Numbered from the stretch's first letter, positions 1 through 11,576 are shown. The stretch: DNA of 64,000 nt from Piper betle (GCA_033002965.1 JAURVB010013532.1:17105-81104), one strand, 5' to 3'. The notes: generated from the sequence alone by a model not told the origin. Numbers and translations: made by a program.

Positions 1-68
1 TTGTTTAGTAAAATTTTCTTTGTTATGATATTTTACTCGGGATCCCCAAAAGTTTAAGTTTGGGGGTG
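1..68 (+). mobile_element. 3' internal tail of an Athila/Tat-like element with polypurine tract
   Basis: A+T-rich sequence ending in the purine run AAGTTTGGGGGTG at 56-68, directly before an LTR that starts TGTTA. A G-rich polypurine tract next to the 3' LTR primes plus-strand DNA synthesis in LTR retrotransposons. The rest of the element lies left of the window. The Athila/Tat assignment rests on the following LTR, which resembles the LTR end preceding Athila-like gag at 24.3-25.5 kb. Confidence 0.6.
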
Positions 69-1222
69 TGTTAAGTGTTTAAAATATATAATATTTCCCC
101 ATGTTTTTAATATGATTTTGTACTTCCCGGGTATAAACATTATTAATTAAGTAATATTTTACTTTATTTCTTAGTTAATTAATATTTTATTATATATGCT
201 TAATTTTGATGTTTTAATACAAAAAAGATGTATAAATTAAGCTTTGGAATTGATTGGTGATGATACTTGGCTCCACCCAATGGCTACAATTCATGGTGTT
301 CAATGGAGTCGAACAATTGGAAACTTGAAAGGACATTATAATTAATTAGACTACATCGATTTGTTAACACCCTTTTCGAATTCTTGTATCTCCACTTCTA
401 TATAAAGGGGTGGTCATTTGTTGTTGATCATATCTCATCTCTTAGCTTCAGAGTGTACTGAAAGTAGTAGTTTTAGTTTTTGTAATTCCTTTTTCTTTTA
501 TAATAAAAATTAGTTTCTTCTTTATACTGTTTTCTATTTTTATTATGGAGTAGTCTTATATTTCGTTCTGGAGAATAATGGAACTTAAGATGATTTAATT
601 GAATTCATTTCACCTCTTATTCTTTTATTCAATCGAATTGTTTAAATTGTCATGTTCTTAATGCTAAGAGTAGATTGATCACGTATTTCTTAGATCACGA
701 GGTTTAATTAGATTTTGGGAGAAATTAATAAGATTAGTCATTGATAATTCATCATACGACGAGTCTTTTGACTTGTTTGTCGTTGTGGTCAGAAGATACA
801 CAACACCGTATGCGATTGCGAGGCAAATCTTAATGCATTATTTTGTTGATTAATCAATTATCACCGGGAGGTAGAAATTGATGCAAAATAATAGAAGCAT
901 GAAGGAGTGGGAGCCACCATGTAATATAATTATCCTAGATCAACAATCCGAGGGAATAAAAGATAAGAGTAAGATTTGATGAAGATTAAGTTCATGTTAA
1001 GGGACATTCGACTCTAGAACGAGTTTTATAATTTTAACTCCGCTTTTTATTTAAGTTATGATTTAGATTTCGTTCAGTCAATTATTTCTGTTTTGTTCTT
1101 AATTTTATTTTATTTAATTAATTTAAGGAAATTCATCTCTCTGTGGGAACAATACTCTAATTTATCATCATACTATTTGTTTCGACCGTATATACTTGCA
1201 TGTTATTGAAAATAGTCTAACA
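69..1222 (+). mobile_element. Athila/Tat-like LTR (3' LTR)
   Basis: An LTR of about 1154 bp with matched ends, TGTTA at 69 and TAACA at 1218-1222. It follows a polypurine tract, so it should be the 3' LTR of a plus-strand element. It has a TATA box near 399 and A+T-rich AATAAA-type signals near 500. The last 250 bases (about 965-1215) resemble 24265-24510, where the same LTR end precedes an Athila-like gag remnant. It abuts LARD internal sequence at 1223. The matching target duplication would lie outside the window. Confidence 0.7.
399..407 (+). promoter_or_regulatory. TATA box of the Athila-like LTR
   Basis: TATATAAAG after a pyrimidine-rich stretch, about 330 bp into the LTR. This is the only strong TATA element in its first half and the probable core promoter. 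Confidence 0.5.
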
Positions 1223-4200
1223 CCAACCTGCTAGCATCTACCCATGTCTCTAGACCTCATCTATGTGAAAAGTCAACTACATGTACTCTTCAGAAACTCC
1301 ATCCTAGGTCCTACAACCATCCTAAAGTGTGATATGAGTCTCCTGCTGGGTATGGGTGTATAGGCTAATGAGTTGCACTGCTCACTATCGCCAGTCTAGA
1401 TCCAACTCTCAAGTGTCCCTTTATAAGCAACTAGACCGCTCACTGGGTCCTAGTTGACTCGATCCTGTATCAAATATCTCACTCTATTCTATAAGAGAAC
1501 AAGGATACTGCTATGACTCTACTGTATCAACCACTAACTACTGTTCAAAGGGGGCGAGAACACCTGTACATACATAGTGTGTCTCAAGGAGTATGATAAC
1601 GTACTCTGCATGGGGTTGTAGTGTCTGCATCTGGTCTATGGGATGTGCTCTGGGCAATGTATACTCATCTCAATCATTTGGGTAAACTGATAGTAGAACT
1701 GACATATACAAAGAGGTGAGTGGAAATCCTCAAGTGCAAGCTCTACTCTATCTATCTCACATCTCTGGGTTATAGGAAAGAAAACTGAATCTCATCGAAA
1801 TCTAGTCCCACTGCTCAAGCACTCTCAATAGGTGACATCTCATCCTCACATGTGGTATCTGATGCCAGGTAAATGCGGGAACTCCACTAAGCTAAGAAAA
1901 ACCTACTACATAGGTATGTCACTCTAATCTGTAGTAAGGTCAGGGTATCATGCAAATGGTAGGGGAGATGAAATTCCTATGTAGCATACTGGGTGACCAA
2001 AATATCGGTAGGTCTATGGACTTGTCTCTAAGGTCACCACGATTTACTATGCCACAGGCGATCAGTCTATAGAATAGGCAATCAATGACGAATCTCAAAA
2101 ACAGCTCCTAAGGGGCCCTAGTTCAATCAGCTAACAGTAGGCACATGTTTCTAAATATCGTACTAGTCACGCACTTCTAAACGGGCCGGTTCAAGCGACC
2201 CAAAGAACCCCTGTCTCCCCTCAAGTCTACGAGGACTCATAGTGAGGTTTGACACGTGTCTCATCCACTCTTCAGTGGTGTGTGACCTGCTGTCCCACAC
2301 CGATTGATAGTACAAATATTGACTCACATGACTACTACCGCTATGGTAGACTCTCAAGGAAGGCTATCAATGTAGATGAGCATACATTGATATCACTCTA
2401 TCTGGCCAGCATGGTCTGTTCTGTCTGAAGTCTCTGTCTACATCGCTCTCATGCTGGGGTAGAATCCTCATCAGAAGATCAGTCTGCAACATCTACCTGC
2501 ATTGTAAACCCTAATCAGTACCATAAAGGTTCAATCCTATACTCAGGGCAAGGCTCAATCCTATATCTCAAGGTGAGAACCTAATCGTGCTGGCGAAACA
2601 CAAGGGAATCACTATCCTTCTGAAGGAAACTTCCTCACTAACCTTCTATCTATGCCCAATCCTCTAGTATAAGTAGAATTCTTATCACTGGTTGGCCCAT
2701 CACTAAATGGGTTCAATAGCGTGTGTGACTGTCTACTAACCATCTGATCTATGCTGGTTGTGGCCCGTGGATGTATTATCATGCAATCTACACAATCTGG
2801 TCATTGTGACCGTCCCATCTGGAGGTCATACTGTCATGTTCCTTAATTCCGCCCATGCGCAACATTCCTATGAGACTATCACTAATAGTGCCTGATGGAG
2901 TTATCTTGCAATATACATCTGACCCAAGGTGTCACGTCAAGACAATGATTGCAAGAGAGCTGTGAAGTCGGATCCTATGCTATCACATCCAAATAACCTC
3001 AGTTTTCCCAACTCTTCTCTATTCTATTAATTTCCATTGTATCTATATCTTGTTCCTCAAGTTTTGGCCGTAGTAAGCTCTAACTATTCTACTCGATCGA
3101 CAGATGAGCAATACACGAACGGCGGTAGTGTGTCTTCGGTTGGTTGTAGTGGATCTGAGACAGAGGTTGTGAACCTGGGCGGTGGTTGTGTGACTCGGTC
3201 GGCGGTTGTGCAACTCGGTCGGCAGTTGTCCAACTCGGTCGGTGGTTGTGCACTTGGTCAGCGGTTGTGCACTCGGTCGGTGGTTGAGCAACTCGGCTGG
3301 GAATAGTGCTAACTAGGTTCTACGAATCTGATCCTAATCATATATATCGTAAAGCAACTACTGTCTCTTACATATCTTAGCTGGCAGCAACTAGGCTCAG
3401 GTTGTCCAACCATACGTGTCTAATCCAGAGGCGTTTGGATCATGTGCTGACACATATGATGGTAAACCTATGCTGAACTCACTGTAATCTCCTAAAATTT
3501 GGAGTGGCTACTTTCATCAGTGCTGACTAGTCCTCAATAGTAGTCTTGATCTTATCCTCATCATATCGAGACCTCTGTTTGGCAAAGTGAAGCCAAAACT
3601 GTTGTTCGTAGGTCATAAACTAGTGGAAGAGGGGGAGGTGGTGAAGCACTAATCGAACTGTCGATCCACTACTCTACTCATCCTCATTCATTACTATCTT
3701 CTAGAAGTGGTCCATCTCAAGTCTTCTGCCCAAACTCTCATCTAAGCCCCAAGTACTTCAGTGGTTCCATTGGCTTAGTCACGGCCTTCATTTTAGGGAT
3801 TTGTCTAAGGAACTCGGTTGTCCATCTCATATGCCAACTAACTTGCCAGTATCTCCATACGTCAGCTCCTTACTTTACCCCTTTTCCTTTTAACTCATCA
3901 CCACATGTACACCATGTCCCACGAAAGCAGGACTAATGTGGTGACATGAAAGACGTGAAAACCTGGTCAATCATCCATTTCACTTATGCGATGGACAGAA
4001 CTAGTGGGTCTCTAATCCCATCATGACAATCCTGTCAGATTCCTGCTCACATCTGCTCACATCCATAGAAATGGCCTATCAGTTTAACTATGGTCAATTC
4101 CACATATTTTTGAGCAAGCTCTGAATACATTGTTATCCAAACAACATATGAAAAAAATTCTGCATGTAAAGAAAATAGACAGAAACATACCTGCCAGTTG

Positions 4201-4266
4201 GACGTGGAGCAGTCCTTGCGCACACATTACCTATCAATGTATCTTACATCTTAATCAACCGAGAGT
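1223..4266 (-). mobile_element. Non-coding internal region of a LARD-type element
   Basis: About 3 kb read on the minus strand from a primer-binding site at 4267-4279. Stops are frequent in all frames and I recognise no gag or pol motif. The longest open frames (for example 3037-3306) only translate a 19-20 bp tandem repeat. The segment 2900-4266 has a second copy in the opposite orientation at 61650-62930 and is therefore a repeat family. LTRs plus PBS plus a long non-coding interior match the definition of a large retrotransposon derivative. The left end is cut by the Athila-like LTR, so the 3' LTR is not seen here. Confidence 0.6.
3112..3301 (-). repeat. 19-20 bp minisatellite inside the LARD
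   Basis: About eight to nine imperfect copies of a unit like GGCGGTTGTGCAACTCGGTC on the plus strand. The same array occurs twice in the inverted repeat at 62566-62740 and 63105-63270, so it belongs to the LARD family. Several units differ only by 19 versus 20 bp, so reading frame is not preserved and it is unlikely to encode a protein repeat. Confidence 0.85.
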
Positions 4267-4279
4267 GGCTCTGATGCCA
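4267..4279 (-). other. tRNA-iMet primer-binding site of the LARD (minus)
   Basis: On the minus strand this reads TGGCATCAGAGCC, one mismatch from the canonical plant TGGTATCAGAGCC. It lies 4 bases inside the LTR end at 4284, so reverse transcription would have been primed by initiator-Met tRNA. The plus-strand copy at 61638-61650 is perfect. Confidence 0.8.
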
Positions 4280-4283
4280 ATTT

Positions 4284-6700
4284 TGTAACACTCCAAATCC
4301 GGTTCACGCTCATGAACCAAACTAGCATGTTACATGCCCCAGTTAGGCTAGATAACCCGAACCCAACTCATGCTGATCTAATCTTGGCATCTTAAGATGA
4401 AGATACGACTCGTCATGCATGGATGAATGCTAAGATTCCTCACATGATACTACATGGATGACATACAAACTAATTTACATACCAATATAATGACGACCAA
4501 AATTGATAGAAATTCTGAAATAAAACGGACAGAGTCTCCCCTAAAAGTGCAATTAGGGTCCACCCTGTCACATTAATGTATACAAATATATATGCATATA
4601 TCAACAATTTCAATCACACGTAATCTAATATGCTATATACTCATTTTGGAACTTGGGTTTGAACCCACCACACTTCTGCTGCACAGTCTAATGACATTTC
4701 CCTTTCCTGTTATCATGTCTTAGTATTTCATCTCACCATATCCTCATATTTTAGCATTTAATCACATCACATGAACATAATAACATCATAACAAAATATT
4801 AACCACTCTATCAACTGACATGTGTGCAAGTGACATCAGTGCCCCTCCATCCAAGCTGGTTCCTCCAACTCGTGATTATTACCTACATATATTATAAAAA
4901 CACGTCAGTAACAAGTGTTACTGGTCCGAAAAATAAAATAACTATAACAAGCTGGCTATGAGAGAAAACTCTCATATGAAAGAAAACATCATATACTCCT
5001 CGTGAACACTCTGAAGGGCACCTACTGAGGAGCCGCTGGGCTGCAGACCCGGTAGCATGCCGAATTAACTGATCTGTTACTGCTGATGCCTCTCTCGGCA
5101 TTTTATTATGCTATTTTCTAGTCTCAAATCCTAAGCCCTCTCCTTACATCCATATTTTTGTTGGCCTTGAGCACGAAGGCCGAATACACTAAGGCAGTTG
5201 CCTTAAGTACCCTTTAAACCACTTGTCCGGACACACACTATACTAAATAGTACCCGTAAACCTCCACATTCTCTGGGTGTGAGAAACTCAAATGCGTAGT
5301 TGTCAGGATCCCTCGGGAATGGAACAGTCTACTGCACTAATCTAGAGCCTGCTTTGACTGTCACGGCATCCTCTCATGGCACGTGCAGTTGGTTTCTTTA
5401 TCTCTCATCTCACTGAAAACTCGATAAAATTATATATACAGGCCTAGAAATTGATTTATATAATAGGACCGAAGGCAACTTGTGGTGGATCTTGTTTTCG
5501 AAATCATCCTCGAGGGATCTCATCCTCGAGGGGTTGTTAATCCAGAAAATTGTTCGATTTAATGACCTGAGTTAAGTGGGATCAAATAAAACACCACTAA
5601 ACCCCTCTTGCAAATAATAAAATAAACATACAATAGAAGAGAATGTAAAACAAAGACGAGTCCTAAACGGACCTATTAAAAGCTCCAAGCGTGTCATTGC
5701 GCCGAGGCGGGGAGCTCCTACTCTGTAACTACACATCAAAAGTAAATACTAATGCCCACTAACTAAATGATGCATCAAACTTAATGAACCTCAATCAACA
5801 ATCAAATAATCATATGTATGAAAATAATTCCAACTAATCCCATTCATACCGATTTTACTGTGTTTTTTTAAGTTATGTCGTGATCACTTATCATGCTAAG
5901 ACTCGATCTACCTCATTAGATCACATACTGTTCATTCTCAATTAATTGCATCATGCAATTATCACATCATCCATAGTCAAACATTTATCATGATAATTAA
6001 TCAATCCTAACTTGCTATGCTAACAATCAGCAAGTTTAAATAATCAAATAGGAGGTAATTATACGTCTCATCATAGGCGGTCCATGACTATTAGGGTTTC
6101 ACACTCATCTCGGAGCTCGAATTCGACACTCGGCGGCATCCAAAGTCGATCAGGTTCGACTAGATGAACTCGGTTGACGATTTGCCAAATTGATGCAAAT
6201 CTGGTTTTCCGGGAACTTTCCGGCGGTTCTCCTGCGGCAATCGCCGGCGGTGTCTACTGGTTGGCTGGGGGTCATATTGGGTACCATTGGAACCGACTCG
6301 GCAAGCCTGACACATCTACACCATTGACCTGGCCAACAGAGGTGGCAGCTTGCCAAAAAATTTCTAAAACAGTGGTGGCGGCGATGGGTGACTCGATTCG
6401 GCTGGCCTGGACGGCGACGGCCTCCGCTCTAGTCAGGAAAGGTCGTTGGGCGGTCGAACGTGTCGAGGCAACCACCCGATCATGCTGACGAAGGTCACTG
6501 GTGGCGCGATCGACAATGGAAGCACAATGTGGGCGCGGCACTACTCGCGGTGGTCCGGCGTCATGGAGGCCAAATGGTGGCCGGCTCTGGTCAGGGTAGC
6601 ACTGCGATGCCGTGGCGGGGCTAGGTAGCGTTGATTAGCAGTCAGGTGGCGTCGACATCGGCGGCAAGACTAGCTCGAGTTAAGAATAATAATTAAGTCA
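4284..6700 (-). mobile_element. LARD LTR (5' LTR, minus strand)
   Basis: Starts TGTAACACTCC on the plus strand, the 3' end of a minus-strand LTR, next to a PBS. Its 4284-6060 part aligns by eye with 60193-61633 in inverted orientation, sharing the CTCGAGG/GATGAGATCC block, the TTACTGAC/GTCAGTAA palindrome near 4905 and the CTCTGGGTGTGAGAAACTC block near 5272. About 6110-6670 is a GC-rich leader-like stretch whose open frames on both strands (for example 6174-6488) match nothing I know. The right boundary is approximate, near 6700, where Tekay-type LTR sequence takes over. Confidence 0.65.
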
Positions 6701-7554
6701 CCGTAAATCCTAAAAAATTCTATAAAAATTGGGAAAATTCCCATTAAATCAAAAAATACTAGAACATCATAATGATATGCTATAGAACTATCAACCCACC
6801 CATTAACCCATTAAAATGATTATTTTTAAAGATTTATTACGAGTTCATATTATTTTTTAACTCGAGTCGGTAGTGAGTCAACCCATATTTACAAAATTGC
6901 CACCCTTCTTCTTCTTCTTCTCGTTGCCATTCTTCTCTTCTCCAAAAATAGATTCCTCCTTCCCCTCCAACCCTTATCTTGGCACCCAATTGAACCACCA
7001 TCTATACATCACAACAAAGCATCAACAACAAGAGAAAATCAGCAAGCGAGGAAGCCTCAAGTGCGTGTTTTACAGCAGTTAACCAAGACGACCATGTGCT
7101 GCACAATGGCGCCCAACTCCTGGCAAGTTCTTCTTCTCCCAGCCTCAAGACCCCTCCTTTCTTGGACCTTGCTCCAATTCAGATGTTCCATGACCTCAGG
7201 CTGACATCAAAATAGGAATGATTTCCCACAATCTTCACAACTATGTATATATACAACTCAACAAGTCCCTCAATTAAATTCTTACACCCTACACTATTGC
7301 CCATTTATGAATAGGTATCACTTGGCTAAAGTTCATTCTCCCTTTCCCTCCCACTCACCATGTCGAACCATGATAGGTCGACTAATGATCATAATAATCG
7401 TGATGACCAATCATATTGATTCACCCGTACTTCACTTAACCGGGTAACCGGGTAAATAATAAAATATAATAATTAACCGGGTAAAGAATATAACACGTTC
7501 GGTCCTTTCCAAACCGCATCCGTATCAAAAAATTTTTTTCTCACAGTCTTTACA
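6700..7554 (-). mobile_element. Truncated Tekay-like LTR (left LTR of a collapsed element)
   Basis: Minus-strand LTR fragment ending CAGTCTTTACA at 7554, the family's U3 end. It contains the backbone motif GAGTCAACCCATATTTAC near 6876, a CTT-rich leader, the conserved leader block with TTTTACAGCAGTTAACC near 7070, and U3 CCGGGTAA repeats near 7440-7490. The distal half, including the tandem-repeat slot, is missing, so it begins inside the LTR. Confidence 0.65.
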
Positions 7555-7730
7555 ATCTCCCCAACTTGGACATATTTCATCTCTTAAATATCATAACAGC
7601 AACAGAACAATCATGATTAATTTTATTTATATCTTTGGGATTAGTTCATGCTACTGCAAATATAAATGCCTATGCCACAAAAAGGCTAGGTTATTTCCTT
7701 GCCATTTCTTGTTCAGTCTCCCATCTAGCT
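7555..7730 (-). pseudogene. 176 bp remnant of Tekay-like pol 3' end between two LTRs
   Basis: Begins with the minus-strand polypurine-tract complement AATCTCCCCAACTTGG, then matches the non-coding tail and last pol codons seen at 12761-12890 and 19384-19560. It runs straight into an LTR at 7731. All of gag, protease, RT, RNase H and most of integrase are gone, leaving LTR, 176 bp, LTR. A large internal deletion is the simplest explanation. Confidence 0.65.
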
Positions 7731-9055
7731 TGTCACAACTTGCCTGAACCAAACCGGCTGTTACTTAAAAATATAATTGATGTAACTGTAATATTCCAGA
7801 ACTTGAACTAAAATACAGGAAATAAGTCTCGCAACATATAATATGAATCATAACAATAAATCATGCTCTCTGAAATTTAAAATAATCGTCCCATAGTCTT
7901 GGACCGTTTCCCATAGCCACATTTATATCACAAGAGATTAATAAGGAAGTCCAAATTTTTATTATCGATTCACCATACCTAGGTTGGTGAAAGAACCACC
8001 AACCACACTTCTATTCTTTAGTCTAAAGCTGCTCACCTGTGGAGGCAATTACATGTTAGTGATAAAACCACTAAGCTGCATAATTATATGAAACAAGTCA
8101 ATATAATCCCTATTATCATTTCACTCAGTTTTTATTATTATTATTACACAAGTAAAGAGTAATTATCCCTCAGGTCATTCTGAGATTAGTAATTTGTCTC
8201 TCAGGTCAATTCTGAGATTAGTAAAAGTCGATCTCCCAGCTCATTCTGAGATTAGAAAATCGTCTCTCAGCTCATTCTGAGATTAGGTGGTCTCCCAATT
8301 TATTTTGAGATTAGTCATGGTCTCCCAGTTCATTCTGAGATTAGAAATCGTCTCCCAGCTCGTTTTGAGATTAGGTGGTCTCCCAATTCATTTTGAGATT
8401 AGTCATGGTCCTCCAATTCATTTTGAGGTTAGTCATGTCTCCCAGTTCATTCTGAGATTAGAACATTGTCTCCCAGCTCATTCTAGAGATTAGGTGGTCT
8501 CCCAATTCATTTTGAGATTAGTCATGGTCTTCCAGTTCATTCTTGAGATTGAAAATTGTCTCCCAGCTCGTTTTGAGATTAAGTTGTCTCCCAATTCATT
8601 TTAAGATTACTCATGGTGTCCCAGTTCATTCTAAGATTAGAAAATTCTCTCCCAGCTCATTCTGACATTAGGTGGTCTCCCAATTCATTTTGAGATTAGT
8701 CATGGTCTCCTAGTTAATTCTGAGATTAGAACATTGTCTCCCAGCTCATTCTGAGATTAGGTGGTCTCCCAATTCGTTTTGAGATTAGTCATGGTCTCCC
8801 AACTCATTCTAAGATTAGAAATTATCTCCCAGCTCATTTTGAGAATAGTGGCCGACAAGGCTACCGGTTTGGGAAAATACAACATTGCTTATAGTTATAC
8901 CATTTTGGGGAAATACAACATTTTATATAATTATAACATTTTATATAATTATACCAGTTTGAGCAAATACAACATTTAAAATAAGTATATGGAATTGGAT
9001 ATTTCAAACTCACAGCTGCGACCAGATGATCCTAATCTTAACGAGAATATAAAAT
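7731..9055 (-). mobile_element. Tekay-like LTR type C (right LTR, truncated)
   Basis: Starts TGTCACAACTTGCC, which aligns with TGTAACGACCCGCC at 23055 through changes expected from CpG/CHG decay. It contains the type C minisatellite and keeps the backbone up to 9055, where a complete plus-strand LTR begins. The U3 half is missing. The conserved hairpin next to the slot is degenerate here (near 8040). Confidence 0.7.
8165..8850 (-). repeat. Type C minisatellite, about 30 bp unit
   Basis: More than 20 imperfect copies of a 29-31 bp unit with core CTCATTCTGAGATTAG, alternating with a CAATTCATTTTGAGATTAG form. The same array occurs at 23490-23815 and 58775-59630, always in the same slot of the LTR. 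The core can form a four-base stem (CTCA/TGAG) over a 3 nt loop. Open frames across it, such as 8287-8493, are translations of the repeat. Confidence 0.9.
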
Positions 9056-9268
9056 TGTAAAGACCGTGGAAAAAAAAATTTTTTTCCTAATATATTCTAC
9101 TCGGGCAGGGAAGGATCGAACGTTAGAGAATTAATATTAATTATATTATATTCTCTACCCGGTTAAGTCTACACGGTTAGATATTTTATTCTTTACCCGA
9201 TTACCCGGTTAAAGGAATAAAATACGGGTATTAGTGTGTTTCCACAAACCCTAGCCGTCATTTCATTT

Positions 9269-9276
9269 TATAAAGG
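9269..9276 (+). promoter_or_regulatory. TATA box of LTR type D
   Basis: TATAAAGG, preceded by the U3 run of GGGTAA-type motifs and followed about 30-60 bp later by a pyrimidine-rich leader. The equivalent element recurs in the other LTRs at 12585-12594, 18053-18061, 19184-19191, 34536-34545 and 39199-39208 (minus strand). Confidence 0.6.
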
Positions 9277-9490
9277 ACGTCCTCCACCCTAGCCTTCATT
9301 CGGATTTTCTTCTCCTCTTCCTTGCCGGCGTGTCTTCTTCTTTGCTTAGGTATTCTTCCTATCTCCTCTTCTTAATTTTCTTACATGCATATTTTAATTT
9401 GATAATAAGCTTTATAATCGTGAGGATTAAAGTTAAAAATCAACAAGGAAGAAAAGAACTAAACTAAACTTGAAAACTGAAATCCCGTCC

Positions 9491-9667
9491 ATGGCTGACG
9501 GGTGCAAATTGTTGGCGATATGGGCAACTGTAAACAAGTTTGCAAGGCTTCCCCTCACACCCCCGACGACCCCTCTGGTTGCTGGGTCGAAGGGATGGCT
9601 CGCCATGTCCCTGGTTTCCGGTGGGTGGTGGAATTGCAGCGGTGGATGGGCGGAGTTGCAAGGGTGA
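9491..9667 (+). CDS. LTR-leader small ORF (MADGC family), copy 1
   Basis: A 59-codon frame starting at an ATG in good plant context (CCATGGC), inside the LTR leader downstream of the TATA box. It begins MADGCKLLAIWATVNKF and continues ARLPLTP. Copies on the LTR sense strand at 12342-12142 and 18974-18774 start the same way and stay similar to their C termini; this copy is frameshifted after LTP. I recognise no domain. It could be a leader uORF, a captured exon or chance conservation within a repeat. Function unknown. Confidence 0.35.
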   Translation: MADGCKLLAIWATVNKFARLPLTPPTTPLVAGSKGWLAMSLVSGGWWNCSGGWAELQG

Positions 9668-10170
9668 TGGAATGGCGACATTCTGCTGCAATAGGTGCTG
9701 TAATTGATGTTCAAAGGGGTAGACACCGGTTGTGCTTCGCCGATAGCATAATGGGTTCCTTCACAGCAGTTCAGACCGCCGGAACAGTCCATAACGGACG
9801 ACCTTCTCGCCGGAATTCATGGCAGCGACGTGCAGAAGTGGGGAGGACGACCATACTCCATGCAACGTCCAAAGGTGGCTGATCCTTACTGTTTTGAGGC
9901 CGGCCTGAGGTCGTGGAACATATGAATTGGAGCAAGGTGCAAGAAAGGAGGGGTCTTGAGGCTGGGAGAAGAAGAACAGGCCAGGAGTTGGGCGCCATGG
10001 TGCAGCACATGGTCGTCTTGGTTAACTGCTGTAAAACACGCACTTTAGGCTTCCAATTGGTTGGTGGAGAAGGTTGAAGTTGAGGGAGGACGTGATTCTG
10101 GGTTTGAGTGCCAAGAAAAGGGGCGGAGAAGAAGGGCGTGGTCTGGTTTTGGGTGCAGAGAAGAGTGGCG

Positions 10171-10235
10171 ACGGGAAGAAGAAGAAGAAGAAGAAGAAGG
10201 AAGAAGAAGAAGAAGGAGGAGGAGGAGGGTGGCAG
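10171..10235 (+). repeat. GAA/GGA microsatellite in the LTR leader
   Basis: An (AAG)n/(AGG)n run on the plus strand. On the opposite strand it is the (CTT)n/(CTC)n tract seen in minus-strand LTRs at 6905-6930, 15515-15552 and 17280-17301. It produces the Lys/Glu-rich and Ser/Phe-rich frames around it, which are not credible genes. Confidence 0.9.
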
Positions 10236-10943
10236 TTTTGTAAATATGGGTTGACTCGATACCAACTCGAGTTAATAAATAATACGAACACGTAATAAAT
10301 CTTTAAAGATAATTATTTTAATGGGTTAGGGTAAAGTTACTAAACTAATTAGTTATTTGACAAAGTCGACATGGACATAAATAATAAAAAATACGGTAAT
10401 GAGAAACTGTCGATAATTAATCGGCGTAATAAAAGCGATTAAATTAAATCGGATGGTTATAAGTGATTAATAAATAAAGATGTTACCTTTACCATATTAA
10501 ATTTAATATTAGGTAAATAAAATGATTATTTTAATAACGAGTGAGTAATGTAGAAAATAAGTTATTAAACTATAGTATGGTAGCAATCACTCGGGTCGTA
10601 CCTAAATAGCATAATGGAAATAAATAAAGTTCGAAACTTTATAGAGTCAAATAATTTAAAATAATTGTATTAATAATATTTATTAATTAAAATAATACAA
10701 ATTATTTTAAATAATTTAATTGAACAACTTAATTAATTAAATTGCTGTAAGAAATAGCCGTGATTAAAAAATTTTATCTTAAGGAAAATATACTTATAAT
10801 AGTAATTAAATATTTGGGTATAAGTTGATAATTATTTTATTATTTGTTAGGTGTTAATTATGATCTAGATTATTAATGTAAAGTAGGATTTAAATGATTA
10901 TGTCACATGAATAGTGTAATTTTAATATTGTTGAAATTTAATA

Positions 10944-10950
<7 letters not shown>

Positions 10951-10977
<27 letters not shown>
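10951..10977. repeat. (AT)n microsatellite
   Basis: About 13 AT repeats in the A+T-rich middle of LTR D. Comparable AT runs occur near 18325-18350, 27861-27888, 32527-32541 and 33058-33096. Confidence 0.95.
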
Positions 10978-10979
<2 letters not shown>

Positions 10980-11225
10980 TCATTTAGGTGCATGCATTTC
11001 TACTCGAATAAAATTATACTTATGTATAATTTTATGTCCTCATTCAGATTAGGATCATTGGTCGCAGCTGCAAGTTCGAAATATCCAGGTTTGTATAATT
11101 ATTTAAAATGTTGTATTTTACTTTGTGGATAACCTGGTTAGCCTGAGCCCAGATTTGACCACCATGCACCGAGTACAACCGGGGTCAAGGAATTGACTCA
11201 GTATGACACGGGCTATGCCCTTCAT

Positions 11226-11576
11226 AATCAAATAATGGACATGATGGATTGACCCATCAGCCAATAAATTGGACATGGCGGATTGGACTCGCCAGCCGGT
11301 AATGGACATGATGGACTGACCCATCAGCCAATAAATTGGACATAGTGGATTGGACTTGCCACCCAATTACGGACATGGTGGACTAACCCATCAGCCAATA
11401 GATGGACATGGTGGATTGACCCATCAGCCAACTAATGGACATGGTGGATTGGACTCACCACCCGATAATGGACATGGCGGATTGGACTAGCCCGCCGGTA
11501 ATGTATATGATGGACTGACCCATCACCCAATAGGTGGACATGGTGGACTGAACCATCAGCTAATAAATGGTCATGT
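11226..11576 (+). repeat. Type D tandem array, 33-37 bp unit, hairpin-forming
   Basis: About ten units of the form GGACATG, stem, loop, stem, AGCC, spacer. Two stem types alternate: TGATGG over CCATCA with a 6 nt loop, and TGGCG over CGCCA with a 9 nt loop. Other units carry TGGTG over CACCA, a compensated C:G to T:A change. A second array is at 56745-57185. It occupies the slot that holds unrelated arrays in LTR types A and C. Confidence 0.85.

Noticed and set aside
1223..4266. Possible host gene in the non-coding LARD interior
   Set aside because: No open frame above 90 codons, and the segment 2900-4266 recurs inverted at 61.6-62.9 kb, so it is repeat sequence.
6174..6628. GC-rich frames at 6.15-6.63 kb as a gene
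   Set aside because: Overlapping frames on both strands in a GC-rich LTR leader with no known motif; the region lies within a LARD LTR.
8165..8850. Regularly spaced repeats as a possible CRISPR array
   Set aside because: Units are contiguous and diverged with no unique spacers, there are no cas genes, and the context is plant LTR sequence.
8287..8979. Repetitive frames with VSQFILRLE-type repeats
   Set aside because: Translation of the 30 bp type C minisatellite, whose period is a multiple of three in many units. Not a protein repeat family.
9771..10265. 164-residue minus-strand frame antisense to the LTR leader
   Set aside because: Its start lies in the CTT microsatellite and it is antisense to the LTR. 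Related copies at 18460 and 45336 are broken by stops. It is better explained as the reverse of the leader block.
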